A stretch of DNA of 24,235 nucleotides from JAVJRN01 sp040218415 (lineage in GTDB: Bacteria > Bacteroidota > Bacteroidia > Cytophagales > Cyclobacteriaceae): contig JAVJRN010000005.1 in the NCBI GenBank assembly GCA_040218415.1, forward strand, positions 1 through 24,235, read 5' to 3'. This document shows positions 1 through 12,400 of this stretch, one piece after another (positions within the stretch are counted from its first letter, which is position 1; every line of letters begins with the position of its first letter). Both the position numbers and the translations under genes were made by a program. A model generated the notes under the pieces. The model searched no databases, was not told where the DNA came from, and was given only the letters and a program-made list of their open reading frames with translations.

Positions 1-427
1 GACAGGATCGGGAACAGTATCTACTCCAATTGTAGCAGATACTTGGTATCATGTAGCGTTTAACATTTCAGGATCTAATACCGAAGTATTTGTAAATGGA
101 GTTTCCGTCGGTTTTACTGGGTTTGGAATGTCTTCAATAACAGGAGAGCCTCTTTTGATCGGTTCACCAGGTACCGGAAATCCAACTGAATTTTTTAGTG
201 GAGAAATTGATGAAGTAAGAGTGTGGAACTACGAGAGGACTGCACTAGAAATCTCTGATAATGTCTATTCTACACTTATAGGTAACGAGTCAGGACTCAT
301 TGCCAACTATCGCTTTGACGAAACTACAGGAACCAATCTTACAGACTTAGCAGGAACAAACAATGGTACCCTCACCAATATGGCTGGCACAGAATGGACG
401 GCTTCAGGAGCCCTTCAAAGTACCACT
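1..427 (+). other. LamG-like domain 1 (C-terminal part)
   Basis: The window opens inside a concanavalin A/LamG-like jellyroll. It shows the central DTWYHVAF strand motif, the EVFVNG strand, the GEIDEVRVWN motif near base 200, the RTALEISDN helix, and the tail IANYRFDETTG followed by NNGTL. LamG_3-type domains commonly bind glycans or proteins. The N-terminal strands lie upstream of the window. Confidence 0.85.
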
Positions 428-3400
428 GCTCCTGACGCTCCGACTGGCCTTATCGCCTATGCATCCTCAACTAATGAACTCACCTTCGAATGGACAGACA
501 ACTCAAACGACGAAACTTCCTTCTTGATAGAATCGGCCGATGATGAGGCCTTTACCACCAATGTTTTAACGGTCGGAACAGTTTTAGCGAATAATACCAA
601 TGGCGTATTTACTGTAGGTGCAGACGTATCAAATTTCTTCAGAGTTTCTGCTGTTAATGGAAATGGTTCAGATGCTTCAAGCGTAGAGTTCGCAACCACG
701 GAAGCGCATCCTGGGTATGCGGTAAGCTTTGATGGGGTGGATGATATTGTGAATACCTCCATCAATCCAATTCAAGGGGATTTGGCTCGCACAGTTGAAG
801 CATGGATCTCAATAACAGGTACTGGTAAGAAAAGAATTTTGTCAATGGGTGCAGGGGCTTCCGTACCGGATCGATTTACGTTTGTTGTAGAGGATGCTTA
901 TTTGAGAATTGAAACTGGAGCACAGGCAATAACGGCATCAACCACTGTTATTAATGATGGGGCATGGCATCACGTCGCTGTAACATACGATCCTTTGGGC
1001 AGTCCAGAAGTTGTGCTATGGGTAGATGGTCAACAAGAAGCAACGGGAGACTTTACTCCTATTTTGGCTACATCATCCACTCCTCTAGCTATAGGTAGCC
1101 CATCCTTTCCTGGCGCTATAGATGAAGTCAAAATCTGGGATTTTGCGAAAACTGATTTCTCTGATCGCTTCGAATCCCTACTAGGAAATGAACCAAACCT
1201 GGTTGCTTATTACCCATTCGATGAAAACACAGGAACAGTGGCTTTCGACCGAAGTATCAATACTAATAACGGTACGCTATCGGGAGGACCAACCTATGTG
1301 ACTTCTGGAGCTATCGCTCCGATCAACCTTGTGGTGGAAGATGTATCAGCTACGCAATTAGCACTCTACTGGGAGGATAATACCGAAACTGAGACAGGTT
1401 TTGTGATAGAGCGGTCATCTACGTCTGACTTCACTACGGTAGATTTCACAGATAATGTTGGAGCCAACATTACGACTTATGCCAATACAGGACTTACCGC
1501 TAATACCAACTACTTCTACAGGGTAGCAGCCGAGCTACCTACTGGTGTTACTTCAGGATATAGTTCGGTGAAATTTGGTTCAACCATTCCTTTGCCAGGG
1601 AATAGCGTTACATTCGTAAATAGTGCAGATCAGGTTAATGGTGCATTCAGTAATACTGATCTATTATTTGGAGACTTCACTGTGGAATTTTGGTATGATC
1701 CAGCAGATAACAACTCGGGTTCTTTTGATATTATTCGTTTCGATGACACACAATCAACGGATCTCTTTAGACTGACTTATGACGGAGAGTTTAATTATTT
1801 GCAACCAATACTTGATGGTGTAAGCTTTGAATCCGTAATAGCTAGTGGGTTGGCCTATGACCAGCATCACATAGCAGTAGTGCGTGAAAACGGGACGCTA
1901 AGAATTTTTGTCGATGGTACTTTAATTGACTCTGGGTCTTCCACCAACGCTTTCCCAGTAGGCACAATCACAATGGGAGACATTTATATTGGAGAACTGG
2001 ACGAAGTAAGAATATGGGATCGCCATAGATCAGCGCAGGAAATCAATGATAACCTATACAAAGAGCTAAAAGGTAACGAACTAGGTTTAATAGCTTATTA
2101 TCAGTTCGATGAAACCTCTGGTGCTACGGTATGGGATCGCTCCATAAATGAGTTTAATCTTACCAATACTGGTGCTGCGATCACTGCCTCTACAGCCATG
2201 ACGCCAACCACTACCCCAACGTCACCTGATGGTTTAACAGCCTACAAAATTTCAGATACTCAAATTCGACTCGACTGGAATCATGATCAGCTCAATGTGA
2301 GTCAATATATAGTTGAAGCAGCTTTAGATTTTGCTTTCACGAGTCCCGTGCAAGTAGGTTCTGTATTCGCTACAGATTTGTTCTATCTACATAATACGGC
2401 GAGTAATACCAGTTATTTCTATCGTGTCAAAGCAGTCAATGGGCCACTCTCTAGTGCTTATACTTCAGTAGAATTTGCCACCACAGAAGATTATCCGGGG
2501 TATGCATTAAATTTAACAGGAAATGTAGGTAATGGGGTAACCACTTCTAATGAAAGTTCATTTGATTTCGATTGGAATAGTCCATTTACTATTGAAGCTT
2601 GGATAAAGACATCTTCTAATGGATATATTGTTCGAAAGGGAGCCGCTCCTGGATATGAGCTCTATATAGAGGAAGGACTATTATTTTTCTCATTAAGAGG
2701 AACTGCAGGGCAAGTATTCGTTGATGCAAATCCAGCTAGCGGTTTCTTTGATGATAATAATTGGCATCATATTGCTGTAGCATACAATGGGTCTGGGCTT
2801 GTTTCAGGGGTTTCGATGTTTGATAACGGAGTTTCTTTATCAGTTAGTAATCAAACAGATGATCTAGTTAGTTCAAGCACGCTTAATAACGATAATTTGA
2901 CTATTGGTATAGGCCCTAATCCTTTTAATGGTCAATTAGACGAAGTTAAAATCTGGAATTTCCACAAGACAAATTTTGCTGATAGATTTAACCCAGCTAC
3001 CGGTAATGAAACTGGGCTTGTGGCCTACTATCCTTTTGATGAGAATACTGGCACTACCACTGTTGATCAGTCGACAAATGCGAACGATGGAACGATAAGT
3101 GGTGCAGTTTATACTCCATCCTTTCCACCAATTGTGTCTAATCAGGCTCCATTTATTACTACCTGGCAGTCAGACAACACGGGAACTTCAGCGACTAATC
3201 AGATCATTATTCCGACCACAGGAACGGGTTACAATTACAATGTTTACTGGGAAGAAGTGGGTAACACGGCTAATAATGGAAGAGAGATTGGGCTCACTGC
3301 AGACGCTAATCTTACCTTCCCATCGGCTGGAACCTACAGAGTGGAGATTACTGGAGATTTCCCAAGAATTTATTTCAACAATCAAGCAGATAAGGATAAG

Positions 3401-6400
3401 TTACTTTCGGTTGAACAGTGGGGAGATATATCCTGGTCCTCCATGGCACAATCTTTTTACGGATGTACTAATATGACCGTGAATGCGGTAGATGCTCCTG
3501 ACTTAACCAACGTAAATAGCCTTTATATCACATTTAGAGATGCAACAAGTTTCAATGGAAACCTCAACAACTGGGATGTCAGTGGAATCACCAATATGCT
3601 CGGGACGTTTTTCGGAGCCTCAAGCTTTAATCAACCCTTGAATCAGTGGAATACGTCTTCCGTTACTAGTATGACTTCTATGTTTGCAGATGCAACCGCT
3701 TTTAATCAGGACATTAGCAGCTGGGATGTTAGTTCGGTGACCAATATTGGCTCCATGTTTAGTGGTGCTACGGCGTTTAATCAACCCCTTAATTCCTGGG
3801 ATGTAAGTGCTGTGACCTATACAGGCGGCACATTTAATGAAGCCACAGCATTTGATCAGCCACTTAATAATTGGGATGTCAGTGGCGTGACCAATATGGA
3901 GTCTATGTTCAACCAAGCCACTAATTTTAATCAAGACTTGAGCACGTGGGTTACTTCAGCGAACACCAGTACCACTTTTATGTTTTCCAGTGCTACGAGT
4001 TTCAATCAGGACATTAGCAATTGGGACATGTCAAACGTTACTTCGATGCAAAGCATGTTTTCCAATGCGGCTGTATTCAACCAACCTCTGAATACTTGGA
4101 ATGTAAGTAGTGTCACTAACCTAAATAACACTTTTAGATACGCTGTTTCATTTGACCAACCTTTAGATCAGTGGAATACCAGTAGTGTGACTACCATGAA
4201 TGGGACCTTTGACCATGCAACAGTTTTTAATCAGGATGTTGGAAACTGGGATGTCAGCAATGTAACTTCCATGTCTGCATTATTTTATTTTGCAAGTGCT
4301 TTCGATCAGGATTTGGGAAGCTGGGATGTAGGATTGGTAACAACCATGAATAATGCTTTTAGTCAATCTGGTTTATCCGATACAAATTATGACTTTTTGC
4401 TCATCGGATGGGCAGCTTTACCAAGTCTACAAAGTAATGTGGATTTGGATGCCGTACTGTCTGCTTACTGTGAAGGTGCATCAGCTCGAGATGAGTTGAT
4501 CAATACTTATAGTTGGACGATTCTTGATAATGGACAGAGCTGTCCGGATGGCCCGTCTGAATTTATTGCCTATGCGGCTAATAGTACTGATTTGACATTC
4601 GTCTGGACAGACAATGCTACTAATGAAACTGGTTTTACGATAGAAAGTGCTGATGATTATGGTTTCACGACCAATCAGCAAACTGTTGATAACTTGATTG
4701 CTACCGATGCTACCACTACGACCATCTCAGTTGGAGCAGATATTAACAAGTTTTACCGAATTACTGCTACAAATGGTAGTGAAGGATCGCCTAGCCAATC
4801 AGAAGTTATTCATGCTACTACAGAGGCTTTCCCTGGCTATGCGTTGAGTTTTGATGGTACGACTGATTTCATTACCGCTCCAATTTCATCTGAACTGCAA
4901 TTCAATCGTGCCGATCCATTTACCATAGAGTTTTGGATGAAGTCCTCTCATAAGACTTTTCAGTATATACTGACCAATGATCCATTCGTAGGATTTTCGG
5001 TCTATACCAACGGAGACTATTTACAATTTGATTTTGGGTCAGTCGGCAACCGTCTTCAATCTCTTCTTACTACCACTGTGGCTACAGATGGTCAATGGCA
5101 TCATGTAGGTATTACTTATGATGGCACAAGTTTGCTGTCTGGTGTAAGCGCGAGTATTGATGGAGTGTCTCAAACGATCTCACCAGCCACAGATCAATTG
5201 ACAGTAGACCTTGCTTACGGGAGTGTGCCTTTTGTTATGGCATCATTTGACTCCACTGGGGGGGTCTATTTCAGTGGTATGCTTGATGAAGTTAGAATCT
5301 GGAATACAGCGAAAACGGACTTTTCAGATCGCTATTCAAGGCTAGATGGCAATGAAGCAAATTTGGTAGCCTATTATGCAATGGATGAGAATGTAGGAAG
5401 TGTAGCAGTGGATAATTCTACAAATGCTCACGATGGAACCATAACTGGTGCTACCTATACACCTTCTTCTGTCGATACGCCATTAGCGCCAACAAGTCTA
5501 ATCGCCTACTCATCCTCTGCCACAGATATCACCTTCGAATGGGTAGACAATGCTCAGACAGAAACTGCATTTCTATTAGAAAGCGCAGATGATTTCGATT
5601 TCACTACCAATGTGTCTACTGTAGACGCTGCAATAGCTGCCGATGCAACTACCATAACTAAAACAGTCGGCGCAGATATTGGCAAGTTCTACAGGCTAAC
5701 AGCGACTAATGGCAATGAAGATGCTTCTTCTGTGTCTTCAGTAGAGTTTGGAACTACGGAAGCGTTTCCTGGTTCTGCTTTAAGCAACACTGGCTCTTTC
5801 GTGAATGTGAATATATCGGGCGAGTTGCAGCTGAATACTTACACCATAGAAGGATGGGTTAACCCATTTACTACGCCTCCTACGGGTGAAGCCCTGCCCG
5901 CTACGATTATAGGTAAAGGTAATGGTCTAGGTGCCAATGAGTTTGTCATTGAATTAAAAGCCGGTTTACTATATGTGCAAAGTAATAATGGAGAGACAAC
6001 AAGCTTTCTGGTCGTTCCATCTATCACCACTAATCAATGGACTCATTTTGCCCTTACTTATGATGGAAGCAACCTAACGATTTTTATTAACGGTGCGGAA
6101 GTAGACCAAGCGGCTGTGACAGGCTCGGAAATTTTAGCGCCTGCTTCCGGCTGGGAAATTGGAGCCGGCGTAGATGGACTTATAGATGAAATACGAATTT
6201 GGGATGTAGCAAAAACGGACTTCAGCGATCGATACAATGGCTTACAAGGAAATGAAACAAATCTTGTTGCATACTATCCATTTGACGAGGGAGATTTATT
6301 TGATGCGCTAGATGCATCGGTCAATAACTATGATGGCACGTTGGAATTTGGCTTAGGATGGACGCCATCAGATCTCACCACGCCAATTGCCCCAGACAGC

Positions 6401-9400
6401 CTGATCGCTTATGCTTCTGGAACAGACATTATTTTTGAGTGGACTGATAACTCCTTCAATGAAACAGGCTTCCTTCTTGAAAGCGCAGATGATTACGGTT
6501 TCACTACCAATGTGACAACTGTAGATGCTGCAATAGCTGCCGATGCAACCACGATTACAAAAACAGTCGGTGCAGATATTGGCAAGTTTTACAGGCTAAC
6601 AGCAACCAATGGCAGTGAAGATGCCTCTTCGATTTCCGCTGTAGAGTTTGCTACGACTGAAGCCTTCCCTGGTAGCGCCTTATCTTTTGATGGGGATGAT
6701 TACGTTCTAGCTCCGGAGGCAATAGGAAACTTATCGAATTTGACCGTATCTGCATGGGTATATCCCACTTCTTTCGGTGCTAGCAAATGGGTCTATTTCA
6801 GAGGCTCGACAAGCACTGGCGGTGCGGAGCTGTATGTTTCATCTACAGGTTTTGCTATATATGGGGAAAATGATGGTACTTATGAGTCAGCGGTCACAGC
6901 TTCTGCCCTTACGCTCAATCAATGGAACCACGTTGCAGCGGTTAAAACCGGATCATCTGTTCAGATGTATCTCAATGGTACAGCGAGCGGATCTGCTGCA
7001 AATATGACAGGAACGCCTGTAAATGGTATAATAACCATTGGTGCTAGAAACCAGTCTGGAAGTCCTGATGGCTTTTTTACTGGACTAATTGACCAAATAC
7101 AACTTTGGGATATCGTAAAAGCGGATTTCTCGGATCGATATGTTGGTCTGACAGGTAATGAAGCAAACCTAGTGGCCTATTATCCATTAGACGAAAATAC
7201 AGGGTTGACCACCGTAGACCGCAGTGCAAACACCAATGACGGAACGATTAGTGGAGCGACATTTATTAACTCTACATCACCATCGCCTTTGACTATTACG
7301 TCAACGCTACCAGTAGTCAATGCTGTCGATATTCCTGTAAATCAAGTGATAAATATAGATTTTAGTGCTGATGTTGACCTTACTTCAATCAATAACAATA
7401 CTGCTGGTGCAACCCAAACAACGGATGATAACATCAAAATTCGAGGCTTAAAATCAGGTACTATTGACGGTACGTGGGTTATTGGAGCAGATAATAGTAT
7501 AGTTGATTTCACACCGAGCGCAGACTTGCTGCCTGGAGATCTTATCACTGTAACAATAACTGATAATGTATCAGGCTCACAGGGTGAGCCCATAGCTTCA
7601 GAAAGCTACAGTTTCAAGGTGGAAACCAACGAAGGCCCAGAGTTATTTCCTTTGCCAGGAACGGTCGTAGCATCAGGTTTAGCTCAGGCTAAATTCTTAG
7701 GAACAGCAGATTTTGATCAAGATGGAGACATAGATTTATATGCTGCGGGACAAAGCAGTGCTACGCTCGCATGGTATCGAAATGACGGAAATGGCGTTTT
7801 TACAGAGTTCATTATTAGTACGGCCATCAATGGATTTCCTCCGGCAAGTGCGGGAGACATGGATCAGGATGGGGACTTGGATATCGTTGCAGCAGGTACT
7901 GGACCTAATGAAATAGTCTATTTTGAAAATACAGGTTCTGGATTCTCTTCAACTAAAAATACCATCACAGCTGCTCAATCAGTAGGCTCAATAAACGCTG
8001 TGGATGTTGACAATGATGGGGACATGGATGTGTTGGCAGGAGTTGTCACCAACATCATTTGGGTGGAAAATCTTGGAGGAGGTTCTTTTTCTTCTCCAAA
8101 AACGATAGCGACAAGTCAGAGTGGTATTAGAAGCCTAACATATGCAGATTTTGATAATGATGGTATCAGCGATGTTGTTGCGATTGCGTCTAATAATAAT
8201 ACACTCACTGTTTATCACAATGATGGTTTGGCGAACTTTAGTACAAATACGGTTATTTCTTCAACATTAGCAGCGGGTCAACTACTACAAGTTGGAGATG
8301 TAGATGGAGACAACTATTTAGACCTAATAGCTACGGCCAGTAATGGTCAAAATGAAGTCAACCTTTATCGTAACGATGGTGCTGGTAATTTAGGGACAAA
8401 AGAAATATTACTTTCTGGAGGCACCTATGATGATCCATACTATGGGGAATTAGGTGACATTGATGGAGATGGAGACCTTGACTTGTTATTGCCTTTCTTC
8501 TCTGGCAGCAAATTGGCATGGCTCAAAAATGATGGAACAGGAAGCTTCTCTGCACCTATAGATATCGATAATCTGTTCCAGACAACTCATGCGGCGTTAG
8601 CGGATATTAATGAAGACGGTGTGATGGATGTAGTGGCGTCTTCTTATGGTAATGGAACCATCACACTTTACGAACAAAAGCTACCTGAACCAACAAATCT
8701 AATTGGCTATTCACCAAACGGGACACAAATAACTTTAGAATGGACAGACAATGCCTCTAATGAGTTTGAATATAGAGTTTATCGTTCAGCAAACTTTGAT
8801 TTTACTACGGAAGAATTAATCCCTGATTTACTGATTGGGCCAAACGCAACCTCAGCCACTTTTGTAGAAGATGCGACGAAAAGGTTTTACCAAGTAGCGG
8901 CTGTCTATGCGGCGACAGAATCTAGAACAAGTTCGGAGTTTGCTACTACGGAAGCTTTTGCTGGGTTTGCACTTGATTTATCAAGTAGTACTAGCAATTA
9001 TGTTCGAGCTTCTTCTTTTGTTAGCCCAACCAATGGTTATACGTTTGAGTTTTGGATGCAGCCTGCGGCTAACTTAAATGCAGCGTCTCCACGTGCAGAT
9101 CTGTTTGACTTCATGTCTGGAGTACCAACGGTTATATTCAACAGAGAAGGAGATGGAACCATTAGAATCTATGATCCTTCTTTGAACATGGCTATTTCTA
9201 ATAATACCAGTTGGAATGCAGGTCAGTGGTACCACATTGCTGCTACTTACGATGGCACCAATTTGAATATGTATGTCGATGGTGTACTGGATGATAGTTT
9301 CGCAACCACTTTCACAACGACCGCATCAGATTTGGTTATAGGTAATTCGAACAGTTTTAATACCGCATTTAATGGTTCTATAGATGAATTTAAGGTTTAT

Positions 9401-12400
9401 GACATTGCCAAAACTAATTTCACAGATCGTTTCTCAGAAGTAGACCTTTCAGTGTCACAACCAAACCTAGTGGCTTATTATCCATTCGATGAAAATACGG
9501 TTGCCACCACGGTTGATAGAACTGCCAATACTAATGATGGAGTGATAACTGGAGCTTCATATGTAACTTCAAATGCGGGTACTCGACAGGTTACTGCGGC
9601 CAATATATCGCTTGTAGATACTGATGCTGACCAAGGGGCTTATCAGCAGCTATTGTACAAGTTTACTTTGACACCTGATGATGGAGATGTTTCACTTACA
9701 AACATTTCACTACCAATTACGGCTACCTTACTTTCAGACATTAAAACATCAGGAGCAAAGCTATTCTATAGCACAACGGATCAGTTTCCAGCAGCTGCTC
9801 CTTTGGCAACAAGCAGTGCTTCTGCGACGATAGATTACTTAGGTTTAAACCTAACAATAGTAGATGGCAGTACTGCTTATTTCTGGGTTACTCTTGATAT
9901 GGAATCAAGTGCTGGTCTCGGAAATACCATTCAGGTGAACGCTTCACCAACAATTGACTTTACGGCAGCTGAGGTGAGTGGTAATTTGGGTGCTGGAGAT
10001 CAACTCACGGTCACCACTGGTGCACCAAAAATCATATATGTAGATAAGAACGCAACGGGAGAACATTTTGGAGACAGTTGGTCAACAGCTTTCAGAGATT
10101 TGCAGGTAGCCTTTGCGGCGGCACAGAATGGTGACAGTATTTTTGTTGCAAGATCTACAAACGCTTCGGAGACCTATACTCCGATAAGTAGCATAGTGCC
10201 GGGATTTACGGATGAAACAGCGTCACTTAGTATCAATCACTCATTTAGTCTTTTTGGAGGATTTACACCAGGAGCTGATTTCTCTACTGCTGATCGTACC
10301 CCTGGTGATCGAACCATTATTACTGGGGATATTGAAGGGAATGATACCAATGCCAACGGAGTAACCGTCAATACAGGAGATATCGTTGGTACGAATGCTA
10401 ATATATTGATAGAAACCGCTCCTGGACATGGTTATGTTAATGATGTTTGGTTCGATGGACTAACACTAACGGGAGTACAAGGAAATAATGCTTTTGTCAT
10501 AGAGACCAATTTTGAAACGTTCAATTTTACTTTTTCAAATAGTGCGTTTATTGGTAACGAGTCTAGCGCATTCCAACTAAGGGGGTATGGTGATGTAGTT
10601 TCATTTATTTTCGACAATGTTTCCTTTGAAAACAATGCATCTGGAGCAGCTTTTCAATACACTGCAGGCGCTTCTATTGATGGTGGCGAACAGGTAGATC
10701 TTATCTTTAGAGATTGTCAGTTTATAGGTAATACAGCGTCATTTGCCCCAGTGATAAGGGTTCAAAATGCAGGTTTTGGACCAACACCATCTCCGACCCC
10801 AATTGAAATTACCAGATGTGTATTTAGAGATAATGTGTCCTCATTTTCTGGTGGAACCTTGGCAGTTTTTGATGATGGCAATGCATTCACCTCATTAGAT
10901 GTTACCATTAATAACTCTGTATTCTACAACAACTCAGGTTCCGAAGGTGCGGTCTTTAATTTCGGTAATACAGAACCAGAGAGTCAGGTAAATTTGATTG
11001 TTAGGAATAGTACATTCATAGACAATGTTGTTTCTTCGGTCAATGGTGCTGTGTTATTGGATGCAATTGGTTCTACTAATACCATAGCATTTTACAACAG
11101 TGTTTTATACGGAAACACGGCAAATGGAAGCCAGAATAACTTTGCTGGCGAATCAGGAAGTATAGACTTATTTAACACACTTATTGAGGATGCATCTGCA
11201 CCAGCTCAGGTTGGTAGTATTGATGCCAACTCTACGAGTTTATTAGGTCAAAACCCCTTAATCATCGATGCACTGAATGGTGCTATCGATCCAGCCAACT
11301 ACGGTTTGCAGGTCGGTTCACCGGCTGTTAATGCAGGAGATGGAGTAGAGGCACCTGCAGGCACAGACTTGGTAGGTAATACAAGAATACAAGGAGGAAC
11401 ATTGGATTTGGGTGCTGTAGAAAGCGCACTTTCACCTCCAGCAGCCCCAACAGACCTCATTGCTTATGCCCCAAATGGATCTCAAATCATCCTAGAGTGG
11501 ATCGATAATGCGACTAATGAAGATGGTTATAGCGTTTACAGATCTGCAGATTATGACTTTACCGTCGAAGAACTTGTTCCTGACTTACTGTTAGGACTAA
11601 ATGCCACTTCAGCTACATTAACTGAAGATGCCACAAAGAGATTCTACAAGGTAGCTGCTGTGAATGCTGATGGTGCAGCTAGAACAAGTTCAGAATTTGC
11701 TACGACTGAAGCTTTCCCAGGTTATGCGTTGAGCTTCAATGGTAGTTCGGATTATGTCCAAACTGAAGAAGCATTATCATCGGTTTCAGGAGCCACCGCC
11801 AAAACGCTTGAGTTTTGGGTAAAAGACACAAATACAGACGGAACAGCTAGGCATTATATCAACTGGGGAGAATTTGGCACTTCTAACACATCTTATGGCT
11901 TTTATGTTGACACTGCATCAAAGCAATTGTACTTTTTTGGCGGAGGAGCATCAGACTTATATGTCAATTATGATATGGATGAGAACTGGCACCATCTAGC
12001 AGCGACATATGATGGAACTACCCTCTTGATATATGTTGATGGTCAACAAACTGCTTCTTCAGTACGAACTCTCAATACAACGGACGGTGCACCTTTATTT
12101 ATAGGTGTAAGACAAGATTTGCTATACTATTTTCAAGGAAATATAGACGAAGTAAGAATCTGGAATACAGCGAAAACGGACTTTTCAGATCGATACACCT
12201 CCTTAAATGGGAATGAGACTGGCTTAGTGGCTTATTATCCATTGGATGAAAATACGGGAACACTTTCTACCACCGTTGATAGGACAATAAACACAAACGA
12301 TGCTTCACTAGTAGGCGGTACAGATTTTATATTATCTGGAGTGCCATTATATCCTCCATTAAGCTTAGTGTCAACCACTCCGCTGACCAATGCTACTAAT

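Noticed and set aside
3099..3476. A 125-codon plus-strand reading frame overlapping the LamG 4/BspA boundary in another phase
   Set aside because: Its translation is low in structure and matches nothing I recognise, while the main frame here reads through the conserved LamG tail and the BspA cap. It is a chance frame.
6777..7007. A 76-codon plus-strand frame inside LamG 7
   Set aside because: It lies wholly inside a well-conserved LamG domain in another phase, and its translation shows no recognisable motif.
9581..10021. Sialidase (BNR repeat) enzyme
   Set aside because: Only the associated N-terminal-type beta domain is suggested; no Asp-box (SxDxGxTW) motifs were seen downstream.
10022..11428. 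Possible pectate lyase or other polysaccharide lyase in the beta-helix
   Set aside because: The fold signature is clear but I could not identify a catalytic Asp/Lys/Arg set; N-rich turn repeats and the anchor-Q-like ending fit a structural or binding role.
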